Below, piece after piece: positions 21,628 through 59,951 of a stretch of DNA of 64,000 nt. Below the pieces are notes generated by a model. That model searched no databases. It had not been told where the DNA came from and saw only the letters and a list, made by a program, of their open reading frames with translations. Origin of the DNA: Leptobrachium leishanense (taxonomy: Eukaryota > Chordata > Amphibia > Anura > Megophryidae); the NCBI GenBank assembly GCA_009667805.1, contig CM019071.1, positions 46,325,593 to 46,389,592 of the forward strand. Direction: 5' to 3'. The translations under genes were made by a program, and so were the position numbers. The number at the start of each line of letters is the position of its first letter. The first letter of the stretch is position 1.

Positions 21628-23465
21628 TGGAAAATGAACAATATTGTCGTATGGTTTTGTCCTTATTGCATGATGATAAAACGTATAAGGTCTTGTTGAA
21701 GGACCCTACTGATGCTTACATGATCAATCTTATGAGCATTTTAAACGACGGTTTACTCGATGGGTCTATTACTCAACATGAATATGATTTCATTTGGCCA
21801 CTTCGTCCTACAATAGCCACTTTTTACGCACTGCCAAAAATTCATAAAAATAATATTACACCACCTGGCAGACCCATAGTATCTGGCACCAACTCTCTGA
21901 CGCATAATGCTAGTAAATACATCGATCGTATTCTTCAGAAGATTGTTTTCAACCTGCCTTCATACATTCGCGATTCTAAGCAGACTCTAAGGGAATTGGA
22001 AGATTCGTCTGTACCTTCTGACGCATTATTATGTAGTCTAGACGTGGAGTCCTTGTACAGCTCCATTCCGCATACATTAGGTCTTAAATGTGTTGAGACC
22101 TTTTTGAATCGTAGAGGCACCGCTCACTCCAAACACACTAAATTTCTCATTCGTTTGCTCCATTTTGTACTGCATCACAATTATTTCATGTTCAATGGTA
22201 AATTTTATCTACAATTGGTTGGAGCGGCCATGGGTTCTCCGTGTGCACCATCCTATGCGAATTTATTCCTCGGATATTGGGAGGAGACCATCATTAATGG
22301 CCCTGATTTGACAGTTTTTAAATCTCATGTCTTCAGTTGGCGTCGCTACATTGATGACATTATTGTCATCTGGACCTCCACCGCCTTGGAGTTTTCCAAC
22401 TTCGTTGATACCCTGAACATCAATGAGTTTAATTTAAAGTTCACCTATGAGATACAAACTCATTCGCTGAATTTCCTTGATATTTCCATTCACAAGGATT
22501 CTGCGGGTCGACTTGATACCACCTTATTTCGCAAACCTTCTTCAGCCAACAACCTTTTAACTTGGACTAGTCACCACCCTTATTCCTCACGTAAGGGCAT
22601 TCCTATTGGCCAATATCTTAGACTGCGTCGCACCTGCAGCACCATTACCGAATTTAAAATCAAAGCACATTCTCTTCGGTTGGCTTTTAGAGAGAAAGGT
22701 TATCCTCATCGTATTCTCAAAAGTGCTTACAAACGGGCACTACTCTCTGATCGACATGCTTTATTACTTGACACTTCTCCAACCACTGGGTCTGAACCCA
22801 TAAGACTCATTGCTGATTTTGATTTGGGTTGGCAATCCGTCAAAGGGATTTGTGAGCGTTACTGGCCCCTTTTGACTAATGATGCACATTTGAAGGATGT
22901 CATTTCCAACCGTCCTGCTTTGACAGCTAGGAGGTGTCCTAATGTCAAAGATAAATTGGTACACAGCCATTTTCAACCTATTTGTCGTCCTGCTGATTCG
23001 TGGTTGACTAATAACTTGAAGGGAATGTATAAATGTGGCAGGTGTGTAGCCTGTCCTTATGTCTCCCGTACCCCGAAACAATTTCACAACTTTGACGATT
23101 CCATCTCATTTACGGTCCGCCAGTTTATTAATTGTAACTCCGCCGGCGTTATTTATTTGCTGTTGTGTCATTGTGGTAAAAAATATGTGGGCAAAACTAT
23201 TCGCCCTCTTAAAGTCCGCATTTTGGAGCATATCCGGTCGATTAGACTGAAAAAGGACACTCCTGTCGCCAGACATTTTATGTCATGTACGTTGTGTTCA
23301 CTCAGCAACTTTAGGTTTTTGGGTATTGAACACATCAAACTTGGCCCTCGTAAGGGCAATCTTGACAATAAGCTACTTAAACGTGAAGCCTTCTGGATAT
23401 ATCGCCTTCACACCAGATCACCGTCAGGTCTCAATGAAGGCTTCACGTTTGTTCCCTTTATTTGA
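21618..23465 (+). CDS. Penelope copy 3, reverse transcriptase with GIY-YIG endonuclease
   Basis: A 615-codon uninterrupted frame. RT motif A (LDVESLYSSIPH) lies near residues 140-151, motif B (GSPCAPSYANLFL) near 205-217, YIDD at about 244-247. The thumb follows, then a CxxCxxC cluster near 473-479, the GVIY strand near 510, YVGKT near 520, the conserved Arg near 531 and the catalytic Glu in REAFWIY near 590. The product copies element RNA primed at a chromosomal end or nick made by its endonuclease domain. It is the only copy in the array with RT and endonuclease in one frame. The natural start lies upstream, beyond the two -1 frame breaks. Confidence 0.9.
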   Translation: MVLMENEQYCRMVLSLLHDDKTYKVLLKDPTDAYMINLMSILNDGLLDGSITQHEYDFIWPLRPTIATFYALPKIHKNNITPPGRPIVSGTNSLTHNASKYIDRILQKIVFNLPSYIRDSKQTLRELEDSSVPSDALLCSLDVESLYSSIPHTLGLKCVETFLNRRGTAHSKHTKFLIRLLHFVLHHNYFMFNGKFYLQLVGAAMGSPCAPSYANLFLGYWEETIINGPDLTVFKSHVFSWRRYIDDIIVIWTSTALEFSNFVDTLNINEFNLKFTYEIQTHSLNFLDISIHKDSAGRLDTTLFRKPSSANNLLTWTSHHPYSSRKGIPIGQYLRLRRTCSTITEFKIKAHSLRLAFREKGYPHRILKSAYKRALLSDRHALLLDTSPTTGSEPIRLIADFDLGWQSVKGICERYWPLLTNDAHLKDVISNRPALTARRCPNVKDKLVHSHFQPICRPADSWLTNNLKGMYKCGRCVACPYVSRTPKQFHNFDDSISFTVRQFINCNSAGVIYLLLCHCGKKYVGKTIRPLKVRILEHIRSIRLKKDTPVARHFMSCTLCSLSNFRFLGIEHIKLGPRKGNLDNKLLKREAFWIYRLHTRSPSGLNEGFTFVPFI

Positions 23466-24369
23466 ATTTATTTGAATTTTCATTGTTATGTTCATAATTA
23501 TCGTTTTCATATTACATTACTTTATTACTTTGCCTTTGTACTATTATTAATCCTCTATGTATTGGTTAGATATTTAGCAATTTCCTTGTTTTTTAGCCCT
23601 TCTCCCCCTACATATCCACAATATTCATCCATTCAATGTTGTTGGGCCCCCTTATACTTTGTCAGTTTTTCATAGGGTTGTACTTGTTTATTTTCTTATA
23701 CATTTTAAGCGCAGTCCTTATTGGGACATTGTCCTCTATACAAGTATATACATATACAACCGTCTTTCTATTTTACACTGACCCCTTTTTTTGAAGTTAA
23801 GGAATTTTTCGCATCACGATTGTCAGGTGATAGGTTATTGATTAGCAATGTCTGTCTATTTTACAACCTGCTCATCTCTGCAATTATGTCGGCTGTATAT
23901 TTAGATTCTGCGCTTAGGATTGTTTATCAATGACTCATCCTATGATTACTGGCATTTGGGTTACCCATACAATTTATTATTTTGGATGACCTTGCGGTTT
24001 ATTATTTTTATTAGGGTCTGTAAGCTCTAGTATGCTTTTAGTTACCTTGGTATTGGTAAACAAGCTATCTGATTGGCTCTTTGGTCCCACATGTCCGTTT
24101 GGTTGAATTAGCTAAGTTGCTCTCTGCAACTAACTTGATTAACACATATGTGTTTGTTTTTTTTTTTTTTTTTCTTCATAGCTATTGCTGTGGTGTCTGT
24201 TATGGTGGTGCTTTTAGCAGGCTCACCATTGGCTTATTGGTACCACATGACCAGTTGAGCCTTATACCATGCGATCTGATGTATACATTTTTTCAATTAC
24301 CAATCAGTAGGGCATCCAGCTGACCGCACTTGAAATTACGATCTTGAAGGTATTTAGGGGGTGAGTTGG

Positions 24370-24428
24370 GGCGGGCATTATATCTCCAGACTAAGCCCTG
24401 CTTGGGCGAAACCGGTCGAGACATGCCT
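24370..24428 (+). ncRNA. Degenerate hammerhead-ribozyme-like motif, pseudo-LTR 3
   Basis: Same motif as in pseudo-LTRs 1 and 2, but the 3' arm of the outer stem reads ATGCCTCTC instead of ATGCCCCCC, weakening the terminal pairs by one. Confidence 0.4.
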
Positions 24429-24910
24429 CTCTTTTGTTTTTAACAGTCTATTTGAATCTTTATTCGGTGGACTTTGATCCTTTATACATGGTTACTTATT
24501 GTGCCCTTGATGGTTTTTGGTGGGGCTCTTAGCACCACTGCTTATTATTGCCTTTGGGTGTTTCTCAAACACTAAGATAGTGTATTGTATTATTGGTTAT
24601 GTAGGTGGCTTGAACCACCGAGGTATAGTGAGGTTACACCTATAATCCTACTAAGACTTCCAGCTTGTTGGGCTTTTTGGACTTCCACTCCACCAATTGG
24701 TACAGTTATAATAATTTCTCCATTTGGGTCAATTTCCACCTTCTTTTCCAATCTCTTTTTTATTTTGTGATATGCTTTATTACCATTAAAATTTATTGTA
24801 CTACCACTCTTGTTGCACTTTGTGCAAATTGTCTTTTTCCTTGTAATTTTGGGTTATGCCCTGTTGAGTGGTTTTTTTGAGCCTTATCTCTTCTCTGTGT
24901 TGTTTCTGAA

Positions 24911-25770
24911 TTGATACATATATAACCCTGGTGATTGGAGCAGAGCCAGTAGACTTTATTTTCCAAAGTTCGTTCTGAGCTGGGCGTTCCTGTGAATTAC
25001 GTTTCTGCCAAAATCAGGCAAAAGAGCGAAACTACATTTTGATCAGTCAGCGAAATGCCAGATATAACCACTGCCATAAAGGGACAAGAAAATACAGATT
25101 GGTAGATATTGTAACAGCAACTGGGGTTTACGGGTCTCTGGCAGGAGAACCAAAACCGGACTTGTCACAGCGTCTGTGATTTCTCTCCAGTGAAGCTGAT
25201 CCACAGCAGCTTTCCTTATCTCGCAACCCTCAGCCAGAACTTGAAGGACTGCTGTATAATTCTATGTATCTCTCCCCAAACATCAGACAAGACTTGGTGC
25301 AGGGAAGCAGAATGATCTTTAATTTGAAATTTGGAGAAGTTATATGGGAAAAGGGTGTGGGGGTAAATTGACACAATCAGCAGAATACATGGTGTAGGTG
25401 AGGAAATAATGGTGAGCTTGTAAGCAACTTTCTAGACAAGTATCATGGCTTATTCTGCAATTTGTCCCTCAAAATGCACTTTCTCCACTGTATTTCAGGA
25501 AGTAATTGCAATTCCTCTATGTTTTTATCATTTTGTTTGTTTTATCTTGTGTAGTTTGCGATTTATTGAATGAAAATAACTTCCATTTACGTTGTAGTTG
25601 TTTAATACTGTTGAAATTTTCTTTTCTCTATAATATATAAGAACAAGTTTTTTATGATTGAACCTAGAGTTAATAAAAAATTATAATAAAAAAATATTAT
25701 AATATTAATTTTTTCAACCCAAAGTTAGTAAAGTTTAACTACTTTCATTCAGGAAACAGAAAAAGGGTTT
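24911..25770. repeat. Right copy of the about 860-bp duplication flanking the Penelope array
   Basis: Repeats 12494-13356. It starts at TTGATACATATATAACC, the TATA box of the relic P450 promoter, but lacks the exon itself because Penelope sequence precedes it. It ends at AGAAAAAGGG, where unique intergenic DNA resumes. A TTG microhomology is shared by the element end and the duplication start. Confidence 0.9.
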
Positions 25771-27037
25771 TTTTGTTGTTGAGTAAGTACAATTTCACAG
25801 GACGGTGTTTGGACTCCAGGTCCTGATAAAATGCCTGTTTAAGGGAATTTTAAGGGGTTATTCATACCAGGAAATTTCCTCCTTCTAGTCTGCAAACTGC
25901 TAACTGGTTACAATCACCTCTCTGTGGCAAAAGGAAGTCAGGGCCGACCCAGAGAAAATACAAGCAGCAAGAAATGACCAGACACGTGACGAGTTTCTTT
26001 CATTTATTATCCCTCATTCATTCCCACTTTCCAATGTCTTTTATGCATTACATGACGTTTTAACAGGAACTACAGCTGTCCTATCACAAAGAAGCATACG
26101 CCTACACAAATTAGCATATTAAAACATTAAATACAAAATTAATGCAAGATAAAAAATACTCGAGAAGCAACCGTATTTAACTCCACAGTGACCAAAAGTA
26201 CCCACTGCTGGTTTTACGTTTCTGCTTGTGTTTAGGTCTAATTTTCTTCTCACTTGTTTGTGGAACCTACACATATTATATACTGTTTTTCTCGCCATTA
26301 AAATGACTTTCTAAAGATACCATTGATACCATCATATCTTATAATTTACTATAAATAAAATGATGAAACATGATGAAAAAAGAAAAAAACACACCTTTAC
26401 TAACTTTAATCCACAAAATATACATCCGCCAAAAAAGACCCAGACTAAATAGTTTTGAAATTTTGACCTGAAGTTAGAAATACCCAATTTTATATGGTTT
26501 TTCTTTTTAACCCCTTCACCGCTTTAAAAAGCAAAAATCCATTGCTCATCTTGAAGCAGTCTAATGTCAGAGACCACCTCTGACACCACTGTTAAAGGGC
26601 TAATTTTTTAACCCTTGGCATGATGACGAGTCCCATATTTATAGGATTCTGTTGCATTTTAGACCCGATTTAGACACAGCACGAGCGAGAGAGATAATAA
26701 AAAGACTGAAAGTATGTTTTAGTCAGGCATCTTTCACTCTGATGAGTTTATCTCTTGCAGTGTCTTATGTAGCATATGTAGCCAATAGCATACATTCTAC
26801 ATCAGAGATCATTACCATAGTTGAGCCAACAAGACCTGTTTACCAAATATGGTTATACATTTAACTTTTAGAAGTGTGCAAAAAATCTTTCTTTCTGCCC
26901 AACAACACGTTTCATAGAATATTCAAAGAAGGAGTGGCTGTTTACATTACACATTCCTGTGTTTCTACAGCAGCATGGCTTATTAAGAAAAAGGGAATAT
27001 CAACTAAGTTATGTATTTGAATTACTATATATATATT
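25771..27037. other. Intergenic DNA between the two P450 genes
   Basis: 1.27 kb of AT-rich sequence downstream of the intact gene and upstream of the relic. Short open stretches (for example 26652-26864) are unrecognised. No repeat family or RNA gene was recognised. Confidence 0.5.
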
Positions 27038-27544
27038 GTGGGGTACAGCTCAAATGGGGGGTACCCTTCCCAGGATAAAGGTAGTCCCAATCTCAGGATT
27101 TCTTTATAATGTACAGCCCTCTGTACTTTTATTCAAGAGCTGCATACAGGTCAAGAAACGAAACAAAACAAAACAAAACAAAACAATACCCTTGCCTGTC
27201 CGGCGCTAACTAAACATTTAAGGTTTTCCCTCACTACCGTTTCAGAAAACAAAGTGTATTCCAACCTTTCCTTTTGCAGCCTGATCTCTGGTTCAGCTTT
27301 GCTCCCTCAGTAGCTGGTCTGAGTCCCAGGGTGGAGACTGAATGAACCTCACTTCCTGCTTTTATTTCCCTCTAGCCTCACCCATCAATCAATTAAGCCT
27401 CCCCAGGGAGAACTGCAAAACCCGGAGATTTGTGTGCCCCGAGCTGAACCCAAACTCCGGCCTGGAGTGCTAGTCCCAACAATATGACAAAACTCGAGGG
27501 GACACATACCGTCCCTCAAACACCACTCCTCTCCTCTCGTCACA
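27038..27544 (-). mobile_element. Solo LTR downstream of the P450 gene
   Basis: 507 bp. On the minus strand it starts TGTGACGAGAGG and ends TACCCCACA (TG...CA), flanked by ATAT on both sides (27034-27037 and 27545-27548). In minus orientation it holds an AATAAA (27128-27133) near its 3' side, as an LTR R region would, and a (TTTTG)n tract. It lies in the same orientation as the P450 gene, about 340 bp beyond its stop codon. Confidence 0.6.
27128..27133 (-). terminator. Putative poly(A) signal inside the solo LTR
   Basis: AATAAA on the minus strand. No AATAAA was found between the P450 stop codon (27886) and this LTR; another lies at about 27360-27365, also within the LTR. Use by the P450 transcript is inference. 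Confidence 0.3.
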
Positions 27545-27885
27545 ATATATACAGATACAGGGAATTTAAAAGATTATTTAAAAACGAAAAGAGATACACA
27601 GGTATGGAAAGTCACATATGTGTCTCATGATATATGTTAGAAACACTGGAGCCATCTGGTTGTGTATTTAACCCCTGGCAGTGGATTTAACCCCTGGCAG
27701 TGGATTTTGCCTTCTTCAGGTTGTGATTTCTTCGTGAGTTCTCCTTTTTTTATCCAGCAGAGATCTAGTTAATCTATCTGGTGTGCAACTTCCATTATTA
27801 TAAGGTGACCCGATCATTTGAGAAAACAGGGGAAGGTTTTTTTCTTACCACATGTACAATACCATGTCACCCCACCCCTCCAGAC

Positions 27886-54442
<26,557 letters not shown>

Positions 54443-54478
54443 GTTTCATGCATTGAACATGATACGCAGTGTTTTTAC

Positions 54479-54486
54479 ATATATAA
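54479..54486 (-). promoter_or_regulatory. TATA box of the CYP2 gene
   Basis: TTATATATG on the minus strand, about 40 bp upstream of the ATG, implying a very short 5' UTR. The same TATA context (ACATATATAACCCTGG) is conserved at 12499 and 24916 in the relic promoter copies. Confidence 0.65.
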
Positions 54487-54634
54487 CCCTGGTACTTGGC
54501 GCCGAGCCAATATACATTCTTTTCCAAAGTTCATTCTGAGCCGGGGCGTTCCTGAGACTTACATTTCTGCCAACATCAGACAAAAGTGTGAAACTACATT
54601 CTGATCAATCAGCGAAATGCCAGATATAACCACT

Positions 54635-55346
54635 GACACAGAGGGACAGATAGATACAGTGATAGAGAGACAGAGATACAGATAGATACAGACAGAGATA
54701 CAGATAGATACAGACAGAGTGACAGAGATACAGATAGAGAGACAAGACAGAGAGAGAGAGATACAGATAGAGAGACAAGACAGAGAGAGAGACAGACATA
54801 CAGAGATACGGATTGAGAGACAGACACACAGAGATATGGATTGAGAGACAGAGATACAGATAGAGAGAGACAGACATACAGAGATACGGATTGAGAGACA
54901 GAGATACAGATAGAGACAGAGAGAGACAGACAGAGAGAGACAGACATACAGAGATACGGATTGAGAGACAGAGATACAGATAGAGAGAGACAGACATACA
55001 GAGATACGGATTGAGAGACAGGGATACAGATAGAGACAGAGAGAGACAGACAGAGAGAGACAGACATACAGAGATACGGATTGAGAGACAGAGATACAGA
55101 TAGAAACAGAGAGAGACAGAGACATACAGAGATACGGATTGAAAGACAGAGATACAGATAGAGACAGAGAAAAAGAGACAGACATAAAGAGATACAGATT
55201 GAGAGAGAGAGAGACAGAGAGACAGACATACTGATTGAGAGACAGAGAGAGAGAGATACAGGTAGAGACAGAGAGACAGATATACAGAGATACAGATAGA
55301 GATACAGAGATGCATATAGATACAGAGATACCGATACAGATAGATA
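54635..55346. repeat. GAGACAGAGATACAGATAGA minisatellite upstream of the promoter
   Basis: Tandem 18-20-bp purine-rich units arranged in a larger period of about 60 bp (CAGACATACAGAGATACGGA marks each). It starts about 190 bp upstream of the ATG, replacing the sequence present at the same place in the relic promoter copies. Confidence 0.9.
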
Positions 55347-55354
55347 GATACAGA

Positions 55355-55862
55355 CAGGGCCGGCCCGAACATGGAGTGGTTTGGAGCAACCACTCCAGGC
55401 GGCAGCAGATTTTGTGGGAGCAGCCGAGCCCCTGCACTATTTTTTAAACGGTGCCACTGCGCCTGCATTCTTGGAAGCCGGCGCAGTGCCTGTTTCGCGC
55501 CGAGCTTCCGGACCATTTCCCTGTCTGGGCGCAGCCTGCTGGCTTCACCAGACCATTGCATCCTGGGAGAAGTAGTTCTAGCCCAGTTTACTGCATATTG
55601 CAGAGAACCAGTTTAGAACTACATCTCCGGGCATGCAATGTTCCAGTGATGCCACCAGCGGCACCAGGCAGTGAGTTAACCCGGAAGTTCGGCGTCGAAA
55701 TTCACAGATGGGGAAACAGCACCTGTGAAGGGAGAGAATCAGGTGCTGGGCAGCATATGGAGGCCAGAGGGAGGCAGAAGAAAGATTGCAGACTACAGGC
55801 AGAGCCTGCTGATAAGTGCAAGTCCGTCGCTCCAGGCAGCACAGTGGCTTGGGCTGGCCCTG
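55355..55862. mobile_element. hAT-type non-autonomous element
   Basis: 508 bp, ends CAGGGCCGGCCC and GGGCTGGCCCTG, with the 8-bp duplication GATACAGA at 55347-55354 and 55863-55870. GC-rich interior without a transposase. It interrupts the upstream minisatellite. Confidence 0.85.
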
Positions 55863-55924
55863 GATACAGATAGAGATACTGATAGATAAAGATAGATACA
55901 GATACAGATAAATAGATACAGATA

Positions 55925-57541
<1,617 letters not shown>

Positions 57542-57629
57542 TATATATATATATACAGACAAAAGGAGATGCACTCTGGGTCTTGCTAAGATAAAACAAC
57601 AAACTTTATTAAATCAAAAGATTAAAATA

Positions 57630-58759
57630 CATGGGTCCCATTGGATCGATTCCGGATGGCGGTTCCATTCCTGGCTGCGGAGATTCGGCATCGGGAGAGA
57701 GTGGATTTTGTTGTCTTCGGGTTCCAGTCGGCAGAGAGAGGGATCTTCTGGTCGAGTCATCAGTTCGGGACAAGTTGTTTGCCGGATGGGTGAGAGGCCT
57801 CAAGGCTTGCAGCTTCCATAACAGTGCGCACTTATTTGATTGCTTCAAATTACAGGGACCCAGCGTTGACTAGTCGAAGATATTTTTGTTCATTCACTGG
57901 CCAGTGAGTTAAAGGAACACTCTAATCAAAAATCCTCTCCCCCCCATTTTTTTACATTAAACTATCCCTATTCCCTCAATAAATAGGTAGGGTTTTTTTT
58001 TTTAACTGTAATACTTACCCTAAAATCCACTTGTTTCCAGTGGCGTCATTTTTTTTACATATATACTCACCTCCCTCCTCTTCTGCTCCCATCCTTCTTG
58101 CTTTCACTTGGCTTATGGTTTATGTGAGAAGTGTGCATGCGCGCCTCTCACGTAAGCCAGCCAATCGGCAGGCTTCCTCCCGCTGAGGATTAGTGTTGCG
58201 CGCAAGAGGATGCGCGCAACACTAATCTTCAGCCGCTGCCGCCAGCTGCTGCGGCGAGTTGGAGACGTCATCGCGCTGAAAGCGAGATGACGTCTCCTAC
58301 TCTGCAATAGTCGGCAGAAGTGGGAAATCTGAATCCCGCTCGGCTGACTGACAGCTGGGAGGGCGGAGTAAACTCCTCCGCGTCTCTCAGCTTTTTCAGC
58401 CAATCGGCTGAGCGGAGGGAGGGGGGACAGGCAGCTTAGGTGGTCATGTTGCCTAGAGTATCCCTTTAATAACCTAAGACACCAATTAATGAACCTTCCT
58501 CTTTTTTGAGCGGGATTTAAACCCACGAACCGAGGGGTATTAACCTTTTCTTTTCCGCTGCGTGTTTTCCGCGCTGCTCATCACGTCAATCATTCAAGCT
58601 TAATCGTTCCATGCCTAAAAGTATATGTGTGTTCAAATACCACTTTATTGCTTCAGTAATATATATAATTTAGAGAATCCACAGCAGTGTGCGGTAATTA
58701 TTAGCGCGGTGAGACTATCCTGGGTTTATTCAGCGGCTCCTCCAGGGGTGAGCGCTACA
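57630..58759. mobile_element. Second copy of the LTR, interrupted by a MITE
   Basis: Matches 470-1012 in two parts (about 57640-57912 and 58466-58759), ending at the same AGCGCTACA boundary. The 5' part of the LTR is missing, and sequence at 57545-57630 is unrelated. Between the parts sits a piggyBac-type MITE that is absent from the copy at 81-1012. Confidence 0.75.
57913..58465. mobile_element. piggyBac-type MITE
   Basis: Flanked by TTAA (57909-57912, 58466-58469). Inverted ends AGGAACACTCTA and TAGAGTATCCCT. The interior includes paired inverted GC-rich parts around 58190-58300. The other LTR copy gives the matching empty site. Confidence 0.8.
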
Positions 58760-58827
58760 ATTATATACTCAGATTTCTGCACCGGGCATTTATTGGACTG
58801 ATTGGAGAATGCTGGACCTACTGGTGT

Positions 58828-58831
<4 letters not shown>

Positions 58832-58864
<33 letters not shown>
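58832..58864. repeat. (TA)n microsatellite
   Basis: About 16 TA dinucleotides. Confidence 0.95.
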
Positions 58865-58865
<1 letters not shown>

Positions 58866-58869
<4 letters not shown>

Positions 58870-59951
58870 CAGAAAGGTACAGATACAAAAGGTCACCGCC
58901 AAAACATTTGTTCAGAATTTTCTCCTCCCCTTGCTCTTCGTTTTTTCGGTTCATTGTTTTGTGCTTTTGTTGATTTGTGATTTTGGAAGAATTATTAAAT
59001 CACCCCAAATTCTGGCAATGATGCCACATGTCCAAAACGTGACAAAAACAAGCAAGATAACTCAACCTCCTGCACTGAGCGGCTGTAGGTGGGAAATGTA
59101 CGTAAACAGCTGTAGATTTACAATCCATGAGCCTAGATCGCCATCTAATGCCGAACACTGAACGTGATAATGTTTCCCTGTATCACCTTCATCTTTTTAT
59201 AAAGGACAGTAACCACTTACATAACCTGCAACTAGATTACTTGTGCATCACAAACAAAACCACCTTATAAAACACCTTATAAAAAACTTTATAAAACACA
59301 TTATAAATTATAAACACATTATAAAAAACCTTATAAAAAAACTTTTTTTTTAAGCAGTCGAGTTTCCCGCATTTGGGGAAATCGCAGGGGTCAGCACACC
59401 CGGAGTGCAATGGGTGATCCTCACCCTGGGAGAACTGCCTTGGTGATCACAGTGTCTCCCCTGCCAGGTAAGTATAAAAAACTTTATAAAACACATAATA
59501 AATTATAAACACATTATAAAACACATTATAAATCACATGCTGTGGGTGTTTTTTTTTTCTTTGTTTTCGTTCAGCCAAAAACAGAGCTCAAGCTCTTCCC
59601 GTGCAAGCTAATCACGCGCGCGGCGCATCAGCTTCGTAGGTGGGCCAGGGGAGGGGCCTGCCACAGCAGCCGGCTTTAAGACCCTCCCGCCAGGCACGAA
59701 CCGCCTGGCGTTAAAGGGTTAAACTACTAAACATTTGCACACAGCGGTTCTGTTAGGGTTCAATTAACAGTTAAAATTTGTTTTAGAATTAAGGTACCAA
59801 AATGGTCATGTGAACGTTATTGGCCAATCAAGAGCCCTTGATGGCCAGTTGTTTGCACATGGCCACCTGGATCAAAGCAATGAGTGAAGAGGTGCGACCT
59901 CTCCTCTGATTGGGTTAATGTATTTTGGCCAATCAGAGCAGTGCTTCTGGC
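58866..59951. other. Unassigned DNA with a short AT-rich minisatellite
   Basis: No gene seen. At 59220-59550, ACTAGATTACTTG leads into tandem CACCTTATAAAACAC-type units and then TGCTGTGGGTGTTTTTTTTT, the same order and flanks as the array at 43660-45150, with a GC-rich insertion at about 59345-59475. GGCGTTAAAGGGTTAA at about 59708 resembles a piggyBac MITE end. Confidence 0.5.

Larger units (their letters stand above)
13357..24910 (+). mobile_element. Tandem Penelope-like element array
   Basis: An 11.55-kb array with a 4.66-kb period. Pseudo-LTR copies at 13357-15582, 18017-20248 and 22683-24910 (each about 2.23 kb) alternate with two internal regions (15583-18016, 20249-22682). Copies are almost identical, differing mainly in homopolymer lengths. 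Encoded products are an N-terminal ORF, a reverse transcriptase with YIDD, and a GIY-YIG endonuclease preceded by a CxxCxxC motif, the hallmark of EN-positive Penelope-like elements (Penelope, Poseidon and Neptune groups). The pseudo-LTR begins inside the RT gene and ends just before the first ORF, a typical PLE arrangement. Each pseudo-LTR holds a poly-T tract (for example 14822-14846) and a hammerhead-like fold. Confidence 0.93.

Noticed and set aside
24911..25770. A third CYP2 exon 1 at the right duplication
   Set aside because: The duplicated segment starts at the TATA box; the exon and ATG are on the far side of the breakpoint and absent.
54559..55561. Ser/Leu/Cys-rich minus-strand frames upstream of the P450 gene
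   Set aside because: Translation of the purine-rich minisatellite; frames on both sides overlap and run into an unrelated hAT element.
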